Positions 15,963 through 25,013 of a stretch of 64,000 bases of DNA are shown here, piece after piece; positions within the stretch are counted from its first letter, which is position 1, and each line of letters opens with the position of its first letter. The stretch covers positions 37,662 to 101,661 of the forward strand of contig NZ_JALPTH010000028.1 of the NCBI RefSeq assembly GCF_023218175.1, given 5' to 3'. Both the position numbers and the translations under genes were made by a program. The DNA comes from Streptomyces lichenis. Lineage in GTDB: Bacteria > Actinomycetota > Actinomycetes > Streptomycetales > Streptomycetaceae. The notes beneath the pieces were generated by a model. That model ran no database searches. It was not told the origin of the DNA and saw only the letters and a program-made list of their open reading frames with translations.

Positions 15963-17381
15963 TCAGACCGGGGGTTCCTGCGGGGCGGGGCCCAGGGTGG
16001 TGGCGCCGGTGGCGGCGTAGCGGGTGAGGCCGCTGCGGTAGACGGTGATCGCCTCCTCCGTACGGCCGGTGCGGTGCAGCAGATCGCCCAGCAGCCGGCA
16101 GAGGTCGGCCATGTCGCCGGCGGCCCCGGCCGGGCGCAGCAGGTCCAGGGCGTGCCGGTAGGACCGTTCGGCGCCGGTGTCGTCGCCCCGGTCCTCGGCC
16201 AGCAGCCCGAGCAGCCGGTGCGCGCCGCCCGCGTGGACGGCGCCGTGCTCGGGGCCGAGCCGCTCCAGCAGCCCGGTGAGCAGTTCGGCGGCCTCCTCGG
16301 CCCGGCCCCGGCGGCGCAGCACATCGCCGAGCTCCACGCCCACCTGGGTGGCGAACAGCTCGGCGCGGCGCTCGACCAGGATGGTGTGCGCGGTGCGCAA
16401 CTCCGTCTCCGCACGGTCCAGTTCGCCGACCTGGGCGTGGACATAGCCGCGCATCCAGTGGCAGTGGGCCAGCTCGGTGCGGATCTGGAGCCGGCGGTAC
16501 ATCTCCTGGGCCCGGACCAGGTGGTCGGCGGCCTCCTCGGTGCGGCCCTCGGCGATCAGGGTGCGGGCCACCCCCCGGTGCATCCGGGCCACCAGCGCCG
16601 GGTCCTCGATCCGGGGCACCAGGGAGAGCGCGAGGTTCGCGGCCTGGGCGGCCCGGGTGTGCGCGCCCATGTCCATGTACGGGGCGATCACCGCCGTGTA
16701 GAGCAGGACCAGCGCCTCGGGGTCGGGCAGACCGGAGGCGTTCAGCCGGTCGATGGCTGTCTCCAGCAGATAGCAGGCGTACCGCAGGTCGCCCGCCAGG
16801 AGGTGGGCGGTGGCCCGGCCGCGCAGGGCCGGCACCCGGTGGTGCAGCGGCGCCTCGGCGAGGACCTCCTCGCAGGAGCGGAAGAGCTCGATGGCACGCT
16901 GGAGGTCGCCGGTCTCCAGGGCGCAGTCGCCGAGTCCCAGCAGGGCCGCCGCCTCCTCGTCGGGCAGGTCCAGCCGTACGGCGTCGGCGCGGACCGCCTC
17001 GAAGAGCGCCCGCGCCTGGTGGGCGTCCCCGGTGGCCAGTTCCCGGCGGGCGTCGGTGGCGCGCAGCCGCACCTCGCCGACCAGCCGGGCGGAGCGCCCG
17101 GTGGCCAGTTCGTCCAGGCCGACACCGAGCTTGGCGGCGATATGCCGCAGCGCCGCCTCGGAGGGGCGGACCTTTCCCGCTTCCAGGGTGGAGATGTAGC
17201 CGGCCGTGTAGTTGGGCTCGGCCACCTGCCGCTGGGTGAGGCCGCGCTCCCGCCGCAGCCGCCGTACCCGCTCGCCCAACTCGGGGTCGGGAGAGGGGGA
17301 AGGGGAGGGGGAGGAGGTCGGGGAGGGGGCGGGGTCAGGGCCGGGTTCGGGTTCGGGGTCGGGGGCCGCTCGGTCGGTCAT
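15963..17381 (-). CDS. XRE-family regulator with TPR array
   Basis: 472 residues from the ATG at 17381; the open frame continues far upstream but that part overlaps the opposite-strand endonuclease gene. After a 38-residue Pro/Ser/Glu repeat-rich start comes an XRE helix-turn-helix (LGERVRRLRRERGLTQRQVA...YISTLEAGKVRPSEAALRHIA). Some 10 TPR-like helical repeats fill the rest (for example ALLGLGDCALETGDLQRAIELF and HWMRGYVHAQVGELDRAETELR). This is the layout of peptide- or ligand-sensing Streptomyces regulators of the Rgg/AfsR-like TPR group. The HTH departs from the usual family sequence at AEPNYTAGYIS. The target is unknown; the divergent Mrr-TerD gene, 200 bp away, is a candidate. Confidence 0.8.
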   Translation of the reverse strand: MTDRAAPDPEPEPGPDPAPSPTSSPSPSPSPDPELGERVRRLRRERGLTQRQVAEPNYTAGYISTLEAGKVRPSEAALRHIAAKLGVGLDELATGRSARLVGEVRLRATDARRELATGDAHQARALFEAVRADAVRLDLPDEEAAALLGLGDCALETGDLQRAIELFRSCEEVLAEAPLHHRVPALRGRATAHLLAGDLRYACYLLETAIDRLNASGLPDPEALVLLYTAVIAPYMDMGAHTRAAQAANLALSLVPRIEDPALVARMHRGVARTLIAEGRTEEAADHLVRAQEMYRRLQIRTELAHCHWMRGYVHAQVGELDRAETELRTAHTILVERRAELFATQVGVELGDVLRRRGRAEEAAELLTGLLERLGPEHGAVHAGGAHRLLGLLAEDRGDDTGAERSYRHALDLLRPAGAAGDMADLCRLLGDLLHRTGRTEEAITVYRSGLTRYAATGATTLGPAPQEPPV

Positions 17382-17580
17382 GGGGTCATGATCGCTCAGG
17401 GGCGACCCGAAGGCAGCCCGTCGGAGCGGTCGCGTTCGCGCAGCAAGACGCAGCAAGACGCAGGATGACGGGGAGTTTCGGCCGGAAGTCTCCCTCGGGG
17501 GTGGATCGTCCGGGACACTTGATACTTCAACGGGCGGTAGTGCGCGGGGAGTACGGCGGGAGCAGGGGAGGGGTGCGTCG

Positions 17581-19695
17581 ATGGGGCGTCGTGCCAGTGG
17601 GCTGATCGCGACCTGGGCGGAGGCGCAGCGGCAGACGCAGCGCCAGCGGGAGGCCGAGCAGCGGGAGACCGCGCGGCTGTACCGGGAGGCCGAGCGGCGG
17701 CAGCGGGCGTACGAGCGGGATGTGAACCGGATGCAGCGGGAGCAGCGGGACGCGTACCGCAGGCAGCGGGAGGCGGAAGCGCTGCGGGCGACCGGGGAGT
17801 TGGAGGACCGGGTACGGGAGCTGGAGGGCTTGCTGGCCGCCGGGTGCGCCGGGAGGGCGTTCGGGGTGGCGGCGCTGCGGCGGCCGGAGGCGGTGGAGCC
17901 GTTCGCGCCCGGGGCGCTGGCCCGGCCGGTGCCGGAGCCGGACCTCGGGGCGTATCTGGCGGGCGCGGGGCGCTGGCCGCACCAGCAGACCGAGGCGCGG
18001 GCGCGCTTCGAGCGGGACTGGGCGGCGGCCAGTGCGGCCGAGGAGCAGCGGCGCCGCCAACTCGCCTCGTACCGGGCCCAGTACGACAGCTGGGCGGCGG
18101 GCCGGCTGGCGGAGATACGGGAGCACAACGCCTCCATCGCGGAGATGGACCGGGCCCTGCGGGCGGGCGAGCCGGACACCGTGGTCGAGTACTTCTCGGC
18201 GGCGCTGTACGCGTCGGAGTGCTGGCCGGAGGGGTTCCCGCGCCGGCTGACGGCCGCGTACGACCGGGGCGCCCGGCAGCTGGTGGTGGAGTGGGAGCTG
18301 CCCGGCTTCGAGGTGGTGCCCGAGCACCGGATGGTGCGCTATCTGATCAACGCGGACCAGCACAAGGAGGTGCCCCGGCCGGTCACCCAGCGCCGGGCGC
18401 TGTACCGGGACGTGCTGGCGCAGAGTGTGCTGCTGGCACTGCGGGAGCTGTTCGCCGCCGACGAGGCGGGGGTGCTCGACTCGGTGGTGCTGAGCGGCTT
18501 CACCGACGGGCCCGATCCGGCGACCGGGCGCCCGGCGCGGGTGGTGCTGGCGACGGCGGCGGTGGAGCGGGCGGCCTTCGCCGGGATACGGATGGAGCTG
18601 GTCAGCGCGGTGGAGTGCCTGACCGGTGCCCTGGGCGGGCGGCTGTCGGCCAAGCCGGACGCGCGGACCCCGGTACGGGCGGTGCGCACCCCGGGCCAGG
18701 TCGGCACCGGGGTCGTCTCGCACGGCGGCGGCGAGGAACCGGACCTGCTGGCGATGGACCCGGTGGAGTTCGAGCACCTGGTGGCCGAGCTGTTCCGGGC
18801 GCGCGGCCTCCAGGCGGTGACCACCCGGCGGTCCAACGACGGCGGGGTGGACGTGGAGGCGGTCGACCCCGACCCGCTGAGCGGCGGCTCGATCCTGGTG
18901 CAGGTCAAGCGGTACCGGAACACCGTCCCGCCCAGCGCGGTACGGGACCTGTACGGCACCGTGCAGGGGGCGGGCGCCAACAAGGGCGTGCTGGTGACAA
19001 CCTCCGGCTTCGGCCCCGGTTCGTACGCCTTCGCCGAGGGCAAGCCGCTCACCCTGGTCTCGGGCGCGGAGCTGGTGGACCTGCTGCACCGGCACGGGCT
19101 GCGGGGGCGGTTGGGGACTGGCACTCCGGAGCCGGCCCGGCCGCAGGAGGCCTCCGGGGACGGGAACGGAGACAGGGGCGGGGACAGGGACGGGGACTTC
19201 AATGTGCTGGGGATGGCGTGGACCGGGGCGGTGGCGGTGGATGTGTGCGCGCTGGTCTGCGCCGGCTCCCGGGCGCTGAGCGAGGAGCACTTCGTCTTCT
19301 ACAACAACCCGGCCACCCCGGAGGGGGCGGTGCGGATGCTGCCCCGGCGGGCCGACCGGGGGAGTGCGCGGGGCGGTGACCGGGCGGCGGTACGGGTGGA
19401 GTTCGACGCCCTGCCGGCCGGCGCCGACCGGCTGGTGCTGGCGGCGGCCGTGGACCTGGAGGCGGACCCGGGCGCCGACCTGGGCGGGTTCGCCGAGGCG
19501 GCGATCCTGCTGCGGGACGCGGGCGGGGAGGAGCTGGAGCGGCTGGCGGTGTCGGACGGGCGCCCCGGCGAGACGGCCCTGGTGCTCGGGTCGTTCCGCC
19601 GCCGGGGCGGGGACTGGTCCTTCGTCCTGGGCGGGCGCGGCTACCGGGGCGGGCTGGCGGAGCTGGTGGGGGACTTCGGGATCGAGGTGGCGTGA
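17581..19695 (+). CDS. Mrr-type restriction endonuclease domain fused to a TerD domain
   Basis: 704 residues in four parts. Residues 10-85 form an Arg/Glu/Gln-rich coiled coil and 150-200 a second. Residues 200-360 are a globular region of unknown type (VEYFSAALYASECWPEGFP, LVVEWELPGFEVVPEHR). Residues 385-505 are an Mrr-like PD-(D/E)xK nuclease: MDPVEFEHLVAELFRARGL, then NDGGVDVEA with the catalytic D424 and QVKRY with the Gln441-x-Lys443 half of the active site. Residues 540-704 are a TerD/TerZ-like domain (FNVLGMAWTGAVAVDVCALV, EEHFVFYNNP, LAELVGDFGIEVA). TerD domains bind Ca2+ and belong to tellurium-resistance and predicted stress/phage-defence complexes. The fusion suggests a nuclease that is recruited or gated by a Ter-type complex. 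No methylase lies nearby, as expected for a type IV-like enzyme. Confidence 0.85.
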   Translation: MGRRASGLIATWAEAQRQTQRQREAEQRETARLYREAERRQRAYERDVNRMQREQRDAYRRQREAEALRATGELEDRVRELEGLLAAGCAGRAFGVAALRRPEAVEPFAPGALARPVPEPDLGAYLAGAGRWPHQQTEARARFERDWAAASAAEEQRRRQLASYRAQYDSWAAGRLAEIREHNASIAEMDRALRAGEPDTVVEYFSAALYASECWPEGFPRRLTAAYDRGARQLVVEWELPGFEVVPEHRMVRYLINADQHKEVPRPVTQRRALYRDVLAQSVLLALRELFAADEAGVLDSVVLSGFTDGPDPATGRPARVVLATAAVERAAFAGIRMELVSAVECLTGALGGRLSAKPDARTPVRAVRTPGQVGTGVVSHGGGEEPDLLAMDPVEFEHLVAELFRARGLQAVTTRRSNDGGVDVEAVDPDPLSGGSILVQVKRYRNTVPPSAVRDLYGTVQGAGANKGVLVTTSGFGPGSYAFAEGKPLTLVSGAELVDLLHRHGLRGRLGTGTPEPARPQEASGDGNGDRGGDRDGDFNVLGMAWTGAVAVDVCALVCAGSRALSEEHFVFYNNPATPEGAVRMLPRRADRGSARGGDRAAVRVEFDALPAGADRLVLAAAVDLEADPGADLGGFAEAAILLRDAGGEELERLAVSDGRPGETALVLGSFRRRGGDWSFVLGGRGYRGGLAELVGDFGIEVA

Positions 19696-19735
19696 GCCTC
19701 CGTGTGCCCGTTGACGGACTCCGGCATGGTGCGGC

Positions 19736-21124
19736 TCACCGGCCCGAGATGCGGTCGGCGAGGGTGGCGATGCGGTCGGTGGCCGTGGAGCGGGCGGCGG
19801 ACTCGCGGCGGTCGGCGGCCCGGTAGGCGGCGTACAGGGTGTGCACCCCGAGCCAGCGCAGCGGCTCCGGCTCCCAGGTGCGCACCTGGTGGTCGACCCA
19901 GGGCAGGGTGGTCAGCTCGGTGGGGCCGGCCTGGCCGGAGTCCTGCTGGATGAGGTCGCGCAGGGTGCGGGCGGCGAGGTTGGCGGTGGCGACACCGGAG
20001 CCGACGTAGCCACCCGCCCAGCCCAGCCCGGTCGAGCGGTCCAGGGTGACCGTGGCGCACCAGTCGCGGGGCACGCCGAGGACGCCTGACCACGCGTGCT
20101 CGACGGCGGCGCCCGCCAGGCGGGGGAAGAGGCGGATCAGGATCTCGCGCAGGGCGAGCACGGTCGCCGGCTGCGTACGGCCGTCGTTGTCGGTGCGCGA
20201 GCCGTAGCGGTACGGCACACCCCGGCCGCCGATCGCGATCCGGTCGTCGGCGGTGCGCTGGGCGTACATATAGGCGTGCGCCATGTCGCCGAGGGTCTCC
20301 CGGCCGTTCCAGCCGATCGCGTCCCACACCTCGGCGGGCAGCGGCTCGGTGACGATCATGGAGGAGTTCATCGGGAGCCAGGTCCGCTTGAGCCCCTTGA
20401 GGGTGGGCGTGAACCCCTCGGTGCAGCGCAGTACGTAGGGGGCGCGGACCGTGCCGTAGGGGGTGACGGCGTGCTTGGGCTTGATCTCGGTGACCGGGGT
20501 CGACTCGTGGATGGTGACGCCGAGGGCCTCCACGGCGGCCGACAGCCCCTGCACCAGCTTCACCGGGTGGATACGCGCCCCGTGCGGCGTCCAGCTCGAC
20601 CCGACGGCGCCCGCCACCCGGATCCGCTCGGCGGTCTCCCGAGCCCCGAACAGCAGCCGGTCGGTCTCGCCGAAGGCCAGCTCCACGGAGTGGAAGTCGC
20701 GCAGCCGGGCGAGCTGGGCCGGGGTGTACGCCACTTCGAGGACGCCGCCCTGGTGGATGTCGGCGTCGATGCCCTCCTCGGCGGCGACCGTGATCACCTC
20801 GCCGACGGTGTCGTTCATCGCCCGCTGGAGCCGCTGCGCCGCCTCATGCCCGTGCGCCCTGGCGTAGCGGTCGCGGCCGGCGATGCCGTTGTAGAGCCAG
20901 CCGCCGTTGCGGCCGGAGGCCCCGTACCCGCAGAACGCCGCCTCCAGGACGGTGATGTTGAGGAAGGGCACGGCCTTCTTCAGGTAGTACGCGGTCCACA
21001 GTCCGGTGTACCCGCCGCCGACGATGCAGACGTCGGCCGTGGCGTCGCCGGGCAGCGGCTCCCGGGGCACGGGCGCGCCCTGCTGTGCGTACCAGAACGA
21101 TATGCCGCCGTTGACGGTGTTCAT
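19736..21124 (-). CDS. FAD-dependent amine/amino-acid oxidoreductase (DAO family)
   Basis: 462 residues. The N-terminal dinucleotide fold ADVCIVGGGYTGLWTAYYL (about 31-49) and the following GASGRNGGWLYNG (FAD contact) are typical of DadA/PuuB-like oxidoreductases. WSGVLGVPRDWCATVTLD near residue 357 and GWAGGYVGSGVATANLAART near 382 form the conserved C-terminal FAD part. PuuB (gamma-glutamylputrescine oxidase) is the nearest well-studied relative; no glutamine-synthetase-like or polyamine genes are close, so the substrate is open. The ATG at 21124 is followed by the shared N-terminus VNGGISFWYAQQG, which many actinobacterial members carry. Confidence 0.85.
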   Translation of the reverse strand: MNTVNGGISFWYAQQGAPVPREPLPGDATADVCIVGGGYTGLWTAYYLKKAVPFLNITVLEAAFCGYGASGRNGGWLYNGIAGRDRYARAHGHEAAQRLQRAMNDTVGEVITVAAEEGIDADIHQGGVLEVAYTPAQLARLRDFHSVELAFGETDRLLFGARETAERIRVAGAVGSSWTPHGARIHPVKLVQGLSAAVEALGVTIHESTPVTEIKPKHAVTPYGTVRAPYVLRCTEGFTPTLKGLKRTWLPMNSSMIVTEPLPAEVWDAIGWNGRETLGDMAHAYMYAQRTADDRIAIGGRGVPYRYGSRTDNDGRTQPATVLALREILIRLFPRLAGAAVEHAWSGVLGVPRDWCATVTLDRSTGLGWAGGYVGSGVATANLAARTLRDLIQQDSGQAGPTELTTLPWVDHQVRTWEPEPLRWLGVHTLYAAYRAADRRESAARSTATDRIATLADRISGR

Positions 21125-21226
21125 ATCAGGGCCTTGTTCATATGGGGGACTCGCGATCCTCGACGGGGGGCGTGAGGCGGGACGTTACTTCATGGTGGCC
21201 CGAGCAGGAGACGGAGGTGGGGTCCG

Positions 21227-22126
21227 GTGGTCGAGATCCCCGAGGGGCTGGTCAGGGCGCAGCTGCGATGGGGCGGGGAGCGGGGGCGGGCCTTCCTCGC
21301 CGCGCTGCCGGAGCGGGCCGAGCTGTTCCTGACCGGGTGGAGGCTGCGGCGCACCGGGCCCGCGATGTACGGGATCGGGTCGCTGGTGCTGCCGGTGGAG
21401 GCGGTGGCGGACGGCACCCGGGCCGCGCTGAAGCTCACGTCGCCGGACGAGGAGAGCGCGGGCGAGGCGGACGCGCTGCGGGCCTGGCGGGGTGCGGGCG
21501 CGGTACGGCTGCTCCGCGACGACCCGGGGACCGGCACCCTGCTGCTGGAGCGGCTGGACGAGCACCGGCCCCTGTCGGCGGTCCCGGACAGCCGGTCGGC
21601 GGTGCGGGTGCCGGCGGGGCTGGCGGCGCGGCTGTCGGCCGTGCGGGCGCCGGACGGACTGCGGCGGCTGGACGCCATCGTCCGGCGGCTGCTGGACCGG
21701 GCGCCCCCCGCCCTGACCGTGCTGGGGCGGCCGGAGGACCGGCGGCTGGTACGGGGATGCGCGGCGGCGCTGGCCGAGGTGGCCGGCGAGCCCGGGGACC
21801 GGCTGCTCCACTGGGACCTGCACTACGGCAATGTGCTGGCGGCCGACCGCGAACCCTGGCTGGCCATCGACCCCAAGCCGCTCGCCGGGGACCCCGGCTT
21901 CGAGCTGCTGCCCGCGCTGTGGAACCGGTTCGAGCCCGGTGAGGTGCGGTGGCGGTTCGACCTGTTGACCGAGGTGCTGGACCTCGACCGGGAGCGGGCC
22001 CGCGCCTGGACCCTGGCCCGGGTGCTCCAGGACGCCCTGTGGCGGGTGGAGATGCAGGTGGGGGAGAGCGGGGAGGCGGTGCTGGAGGGGGAGGTGAGGG
22101 AGGTGGGGCGGATGTTGCTGGAGTGA
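21227..22126 (+). CDS. Aminoglycoside/hydroxyurea phosphotransferase (APH(6)-like)
   Basis: 299 residues. The kinase catalytic loop HWDLHYGNVLAA (from H195, Asp in DLHYGN as the catalytic base) and the metal-binding AIDPKPLAGDPGFELLP follow the APH_6_hur family, which includes streptomycin 6-kinase and hydroxyurea kinase. The N-lobe shows ALKLTSPDEES with the ATP-binding Lys. True streptomycin kinases are close in length (about 307). No streptomycin cluster is nearby; most chromosomal copies like this one are of unknown physiological substrate, so resistance should not be assumed. The start is a GTG following GGAGGTGGGG at suitable distance. Confidence 0.85.
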   Translation: MVEIPEGLVRAQLRWGGERGRAFLAALPERAELFLTGWRLRRTGPAMYGIGSLVLPVEAVADGTRAALKLTSPDEESAGEADALRAWRGAGAVRLLRDDPGTGTLLLERLDEHRPLSAVPDSRSAVRVPAGLAARLSAVRAPDGLRRLDAIVRRLLDRAPPALTVLGRPEDRRLVRGCAAALAEVAGEPGDRLLHWDLHYGNVLAADREPWLAIDPKPLAGDPGFELLPALWNRFEPGEVRWRFDLLTEVLDLDRERARAWTLARVLQDALWRVEMQVGESGEAVLEGEVREVGRMLLE

Positions 22127-22208
22127 GAAAGGCGCATGTGCGGGACGGGCCGTCCACAAGGTGGAAGTCGGTGGCGGTGGGGCGGGGAGGTTCGGCAGGC
22201 TGCGGGCC

Positions 22209-22688
22209 ATGATTCGTACCGCCGTACCCGAAGACGTCCCCGTCATCCTCGCCCTGGTCCATGAACTGGCCGCCTATGAGCGGGCCTCGCACGAGGTGCT
22301 GGCCACCGAGGAGCAGTTGCGCGAGGCGCTGTTCGGGGAGCACCCGGCCGCCTTCGCCCATATCGCGGAGGACGGGGGCGGGGAGCCGGTCGGCTTCGCC
22401 CTGTGGTTCCGCAACTTCTCCACCTGGCGTGGGACGCACGGGATCTATCTGGAGGACCTGTACGTCCGGCCGGAGGCCCGGCGCGGCGGGCACGGCCGGG
22501 CGCTGCTGCGGGAGCTGGCGCGGATCTGCGTGGAGCGCGGCTACGGGCGGCTGGAGTGGTCCGTACTGGACTGGAACGCCCCGGCCATCGAGTTCTACCG
22601 CTCGATCGGCGCCGAGCCGATGTCGGAGTGGACGGTGAACCGGGTGTCGGACGGGGCGCTGGTGAAGCTGGCCGCGGCGGACGGGTAG
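22209..22688 (+). CDS. GNAT N-acetyltransferase (diamine acetyltransferase-like)
   Basis: 159 residues, one GNAT domain. IRTAVPEDVPVILALVHELA forms strand 1 and helix 1; HGIYLEDLYVRPEARRGGHGRALL is motif A with the R/Q-x-x-G-x-G/A CoA pyrophosphate loop (RRGGHG); WSVLDWNAPAIEFYRSIGAEP is motif B. The pattern, including GIYLEDLYVRPE, is close to spermidine/spermine or thialysine acetyltransferases (SSAT family). The ATG at 22209 is chosen; the frame is open 16 codons further upstream without conservation. It lies just after the APH-like kinase gene. Confidence 0.87.
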   Translation: MIRTAVPEDVPVILALVHELAAYERASHEVLATEEQLREALFGEHPAAFAHIAEDGGGEPVGFALWFRNFSTWRGTHGIYLEDLYVRPEARRGGHGRALLRELARICVERGYGRLEWSVLDWNAPAIEFYRSIGAEPMSEWTVNRVSDGALVKLAAADG

Positions 22689-22716
22689 CCACCGGCGGGC
22701 GGCCGGGGGCGGGCGG

Positions 22717-23745
22717 TCAGTCCCCGGACGGCTCGCAGGGGACGGTCGGGCCGTCGAGCATGCCGCCGGTGGGGCTCTGGCCCCTCGGCGTCCAGTGCCC
22801 GAGCTTGGCCACCAGCGTGGAGCAGACGTCCCGCACGGTCGCCCGCACCGTGACGGTGGCCGGGCGCCCCGGCTGGATGTCGGTGAGGGTGCAGTCCAGG
22901 GCGTGCCGGGTGCGCGTGGTGGACGGGTAGCGCCCGGGCAGCGGGTTGACGCAGCGGGCGTCGGCGGAGGTGACCTCCATCCCGCTGCCGGCCTCGCCGA
23001 TCAGGCCCAGCCGCGCGCTGCCGTCACCGTGCTCGCCGGTGGCGGTCACGGTGTACGTGAGGAGGGTCGCCGTCCCCGGTGCGAGGGCGGCGGCCCGTCC
23101 GTCCGGGCCGGCGACCTCGGTGCGGTAGGCCGGCTGCGGCTTCGGCTCGGTCAGGGTGAAGACGGCCCCGACCCGGCCGCGCAGGGTCTCGGCGGGGGCG
23201 TGCGAATCCGCGGGGGCGTCCGCCGGAGGGGCCGCGGTGATCCGTACGTCGGCCTCCACCCGGTAGGTGCCGGGGCCCGGGTAGTCGGTGCGGCCGGCGA
23301 GGGCGCCGGTGGCGGGGGCCTCGCCGGCCGGGACCGGGATCGGGGTGACGGCCGGGCCGCCGCCGGGTTCGCGGTGCATGGTCCAGTCGCCGGCGGTACG
23401 GCACACCCGCGCACGGGCACCGGCCGCGGTGGTCCGGCAGTCGGCGGCGGCCGTGACGGTCATGCTGCCGCCGCCGGCGGTGACGCACAGGGTGACCTCC
23501 GCGTACTGCCCGAGCCGCCCCCGTACCGTCCCGGCGGGCGCGCACTGGGTGGCGGGACCCTCGGCCAGCGTCCCGGGCGAGGGGGGCGCGGGGACGAGGC
23601 CCGAGGCGGTGGCGGGGGAGGACCCGACGGGCCAGAGCAGCAACGTTCCTGCCAACCCGGCGACGGCCGCGTACCGCCCCCGCCGGACCCGTCCCCTCGG
23701 AAGCCGCCCGTCCATGCCCCCGTCTGCCATGCCTGTGCTCGTCAT
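22717..23745 (-). CDS. Secreted beta-sandwich protein (DUF11-like repeat)
   Basis: 342 residues from the ATG at 23745, chosen for the GGAGGG 8 nt upstream. The signal peptide has RGRVRRGRYAAVAGLAGTLLLWPV with predicted cleavage near ATASG (about residue 48). The mature protein contains beta-rich segments, and near residue 235 a stretch typical of DUF11-like repeats (GTATLLTYTVTATGEHGDG ... CTLTDIQPGRPATVTV). Cysteines occur in pairs (CAPAG, TLCVTAG, DCRTT, RVCRTA, CVNP, DCTLTD, VCSTL), so disulfides are likely. No LPXTG anchor or C-terminal membrane segment is seen. Probably a surface or secreted adhesive/structural protein. Confidence 0.7.
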   Translation of the reverse strand: MTSTGMADGGMDGRLPRGRVRRGRYAAVAGLAGTLLLWPVGSSPATASGLVPAPPSPGTLAEGPATQCAPAGTVRGRLGQYAEVTLCVTAGGGSMTVTAAADCRTTAAGARARVCRTAGDWTMHREPGGGPAVTPIPVPAGEAPATGALAGRTDYPGPGTYRVEADVRITAAPPADAPADSHAPAETLRGRVGAVFTLTEPKPQPAYRTEVAGPDGRAAALAPGTATLLTYTVTATGEHGDGSARLGLIGEAGSGMEVTSADARCVNPLPGRYPSTTRTRHALDCTLTDIQPGRPATVTVRATVRDVCSTLVAKLGHWTPRGQSPTGGMLDGPTVPCEPSGD

Positions 23746-23913
23746 GTCCCTGCCCTCCGGTCCCGGGTCCGCGGTCGGCATGGATGGTGCGGGAGCGGGA
23801 CGGGGCGGGCCGCGCCGCCACACCCGGCGCTGCGGCGGTCGCGTGAAGGCTTTCACCCGGGTGAGTCCCTGGGTGGCGGGCGGCTCAGGGCGAGTCCCTG
23901 GGTGGCGGGCGGT

Positions 23914-24912
23914 TCAGGGGACGAGGACCACCTTGCCGACGGTCGCCCGGGTCTCCAGGGCCAGGTGGGCGGCGGCCGCCTCGGCGAGCGGGAAGCGCTG
24001 GACGGCGGGGCGCAGCCGGCCGGCGGCGGCCTCGGCGAGTGAGCGGAGCTCCAGGTTGCGGATGTCCCCGCCCGCCTTGCGGATCATCTCCGGGCCGAGC
24101 ACCTGGAGGGAGGTGATGGCGCGGTCGGCCTGCTCCTCCTCGGCGACGATGAGCGGCTCGCCGTCGCGCAGCCCCTTCCCCGCCCAGCCGTACCCCAGGT
24201 GCCGCCCGCCCGGGCCGAGGAGGTCCACGGCAGCCCGTGCGGTGTCCCCGCCGAGGCCGTCGAACACCTCGGTGACCCGGCGTTCGCCCAGATACGCCCG
24301 GACCTGCTCGGGCCAGTCGGGGCGCAGGTAGTCCACCGCCAGGTCGGCGCCGTTGGCCCGGACCAGGGCGGTCTTCCCGGGTCCGCCGGCCAGGCCGACC
24401 ACGGTGGCCCCGGCCGTCCTGGCGTGCTGCACCAGCAGGGTGCCGATGCCGCCGGCGGCCGCCAGGACCAGGGCGGTGTCGCCGGGTCGGAGGGCCGAGG
24501 ACTGGAGGATGCCGAGGGCGGTACGGCCGGTGCCGATCATGGCGACGGCCTCGGCGGCGTCCAGCCGGTCCGGGATCTCGTGCAGCCGCGCGGTGTCGGT
24601 GACGGCCAGCTCGGCGTAGCCGCCGGGGACCATGCCCAGATGGGTGACGACGCGCTTGCCCAGCCACCCGGGGTCGGTGCCCTCGCCGAGCCGGTCCACC
24701 GTCCCGGCGACCTCCCGCCCCGGGATGGTGGGCAGCTCCACGGGGGCGGGGAACGGGCCCTGCTCGCCCTCGCGCAGCACGGTGTCGATCAGATGCACCC
24801 CGGCGGCGGCGACGGCGATCCGCACCTGTCCAGGGGCGGGTACGGGGTCGGCGGTCTCCTCGTATACGAGGTTCTCGGCGGGGCCGAAGGCGTGCAGACG
24901 TACGGCGTGCAT
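23914..24912 (-). CDS. Zinc-independent quinone oxidoreductase / MDR family
   Basis: 332 residues from the ATG at 24912 (GAGGAG 7 nt upstream). Medium-chain dehydrogenase/reductase fold: an N-terminal GroES-like domain (PVPAPGQVRIAVAAAGVHLID), then an NADPH-binding Rossmann domain (ALVLAAAGGIGTLLVQHARTAGATVVGLAG; AAxGGxG loop). The structural zinc Cys cluster and catalytic Cys are absent, which is typical of quinone oxidoreductases (QOR/zeta-crystallin). It reduces quinones or alkenals with NADPH in relatives; the substrate is not predictable here. Confidence 0.87.
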   Translation of the reverse strand: MHAVRLHAFGPAENLVYEETADPVPAPGQVRIAVAAAGVHLIDTVLREGEQGPFPAPVELPTIPGREVAGTVDRLGEGTDPGWLGKRVVTHLGMVPGGYAELAVTDTARLHEIPDRLDAAEAVAMIGTGRTALGILQSSALRPGDTALVLAAAGGIGTLLVQHARTAGATVVGLAGGPGKTALVRANGADLAVDYLRPDWPEQVRAYLGERRVTEVFDGLGGDTARAAVDLLGPGGRHLGYGWAGKGLRDGEPLIVAEEEQADRAITSLQVLGPEMIRKAGGDIRNLELRSLAEAAAGRLRPAVQRFPLAEAAAAHLALETRATVGKVVLVP

Positions 24913-25013
24913 GGCGGGCTCCTCAGACGCGTCAACTCGGTGGGTACGCCGACGAGCCTCGGTCCTCAAGTTTGCTTGAGGTCAAGGGTCTGGCGGACCG
25001 AACCGGCCGGCGG

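Noticed and set aside
14108..16444. 778-codon minus-strand open frame
   Set aside because: Antisense to the M64 gene and out of frame with the TPR regulator; no motif.
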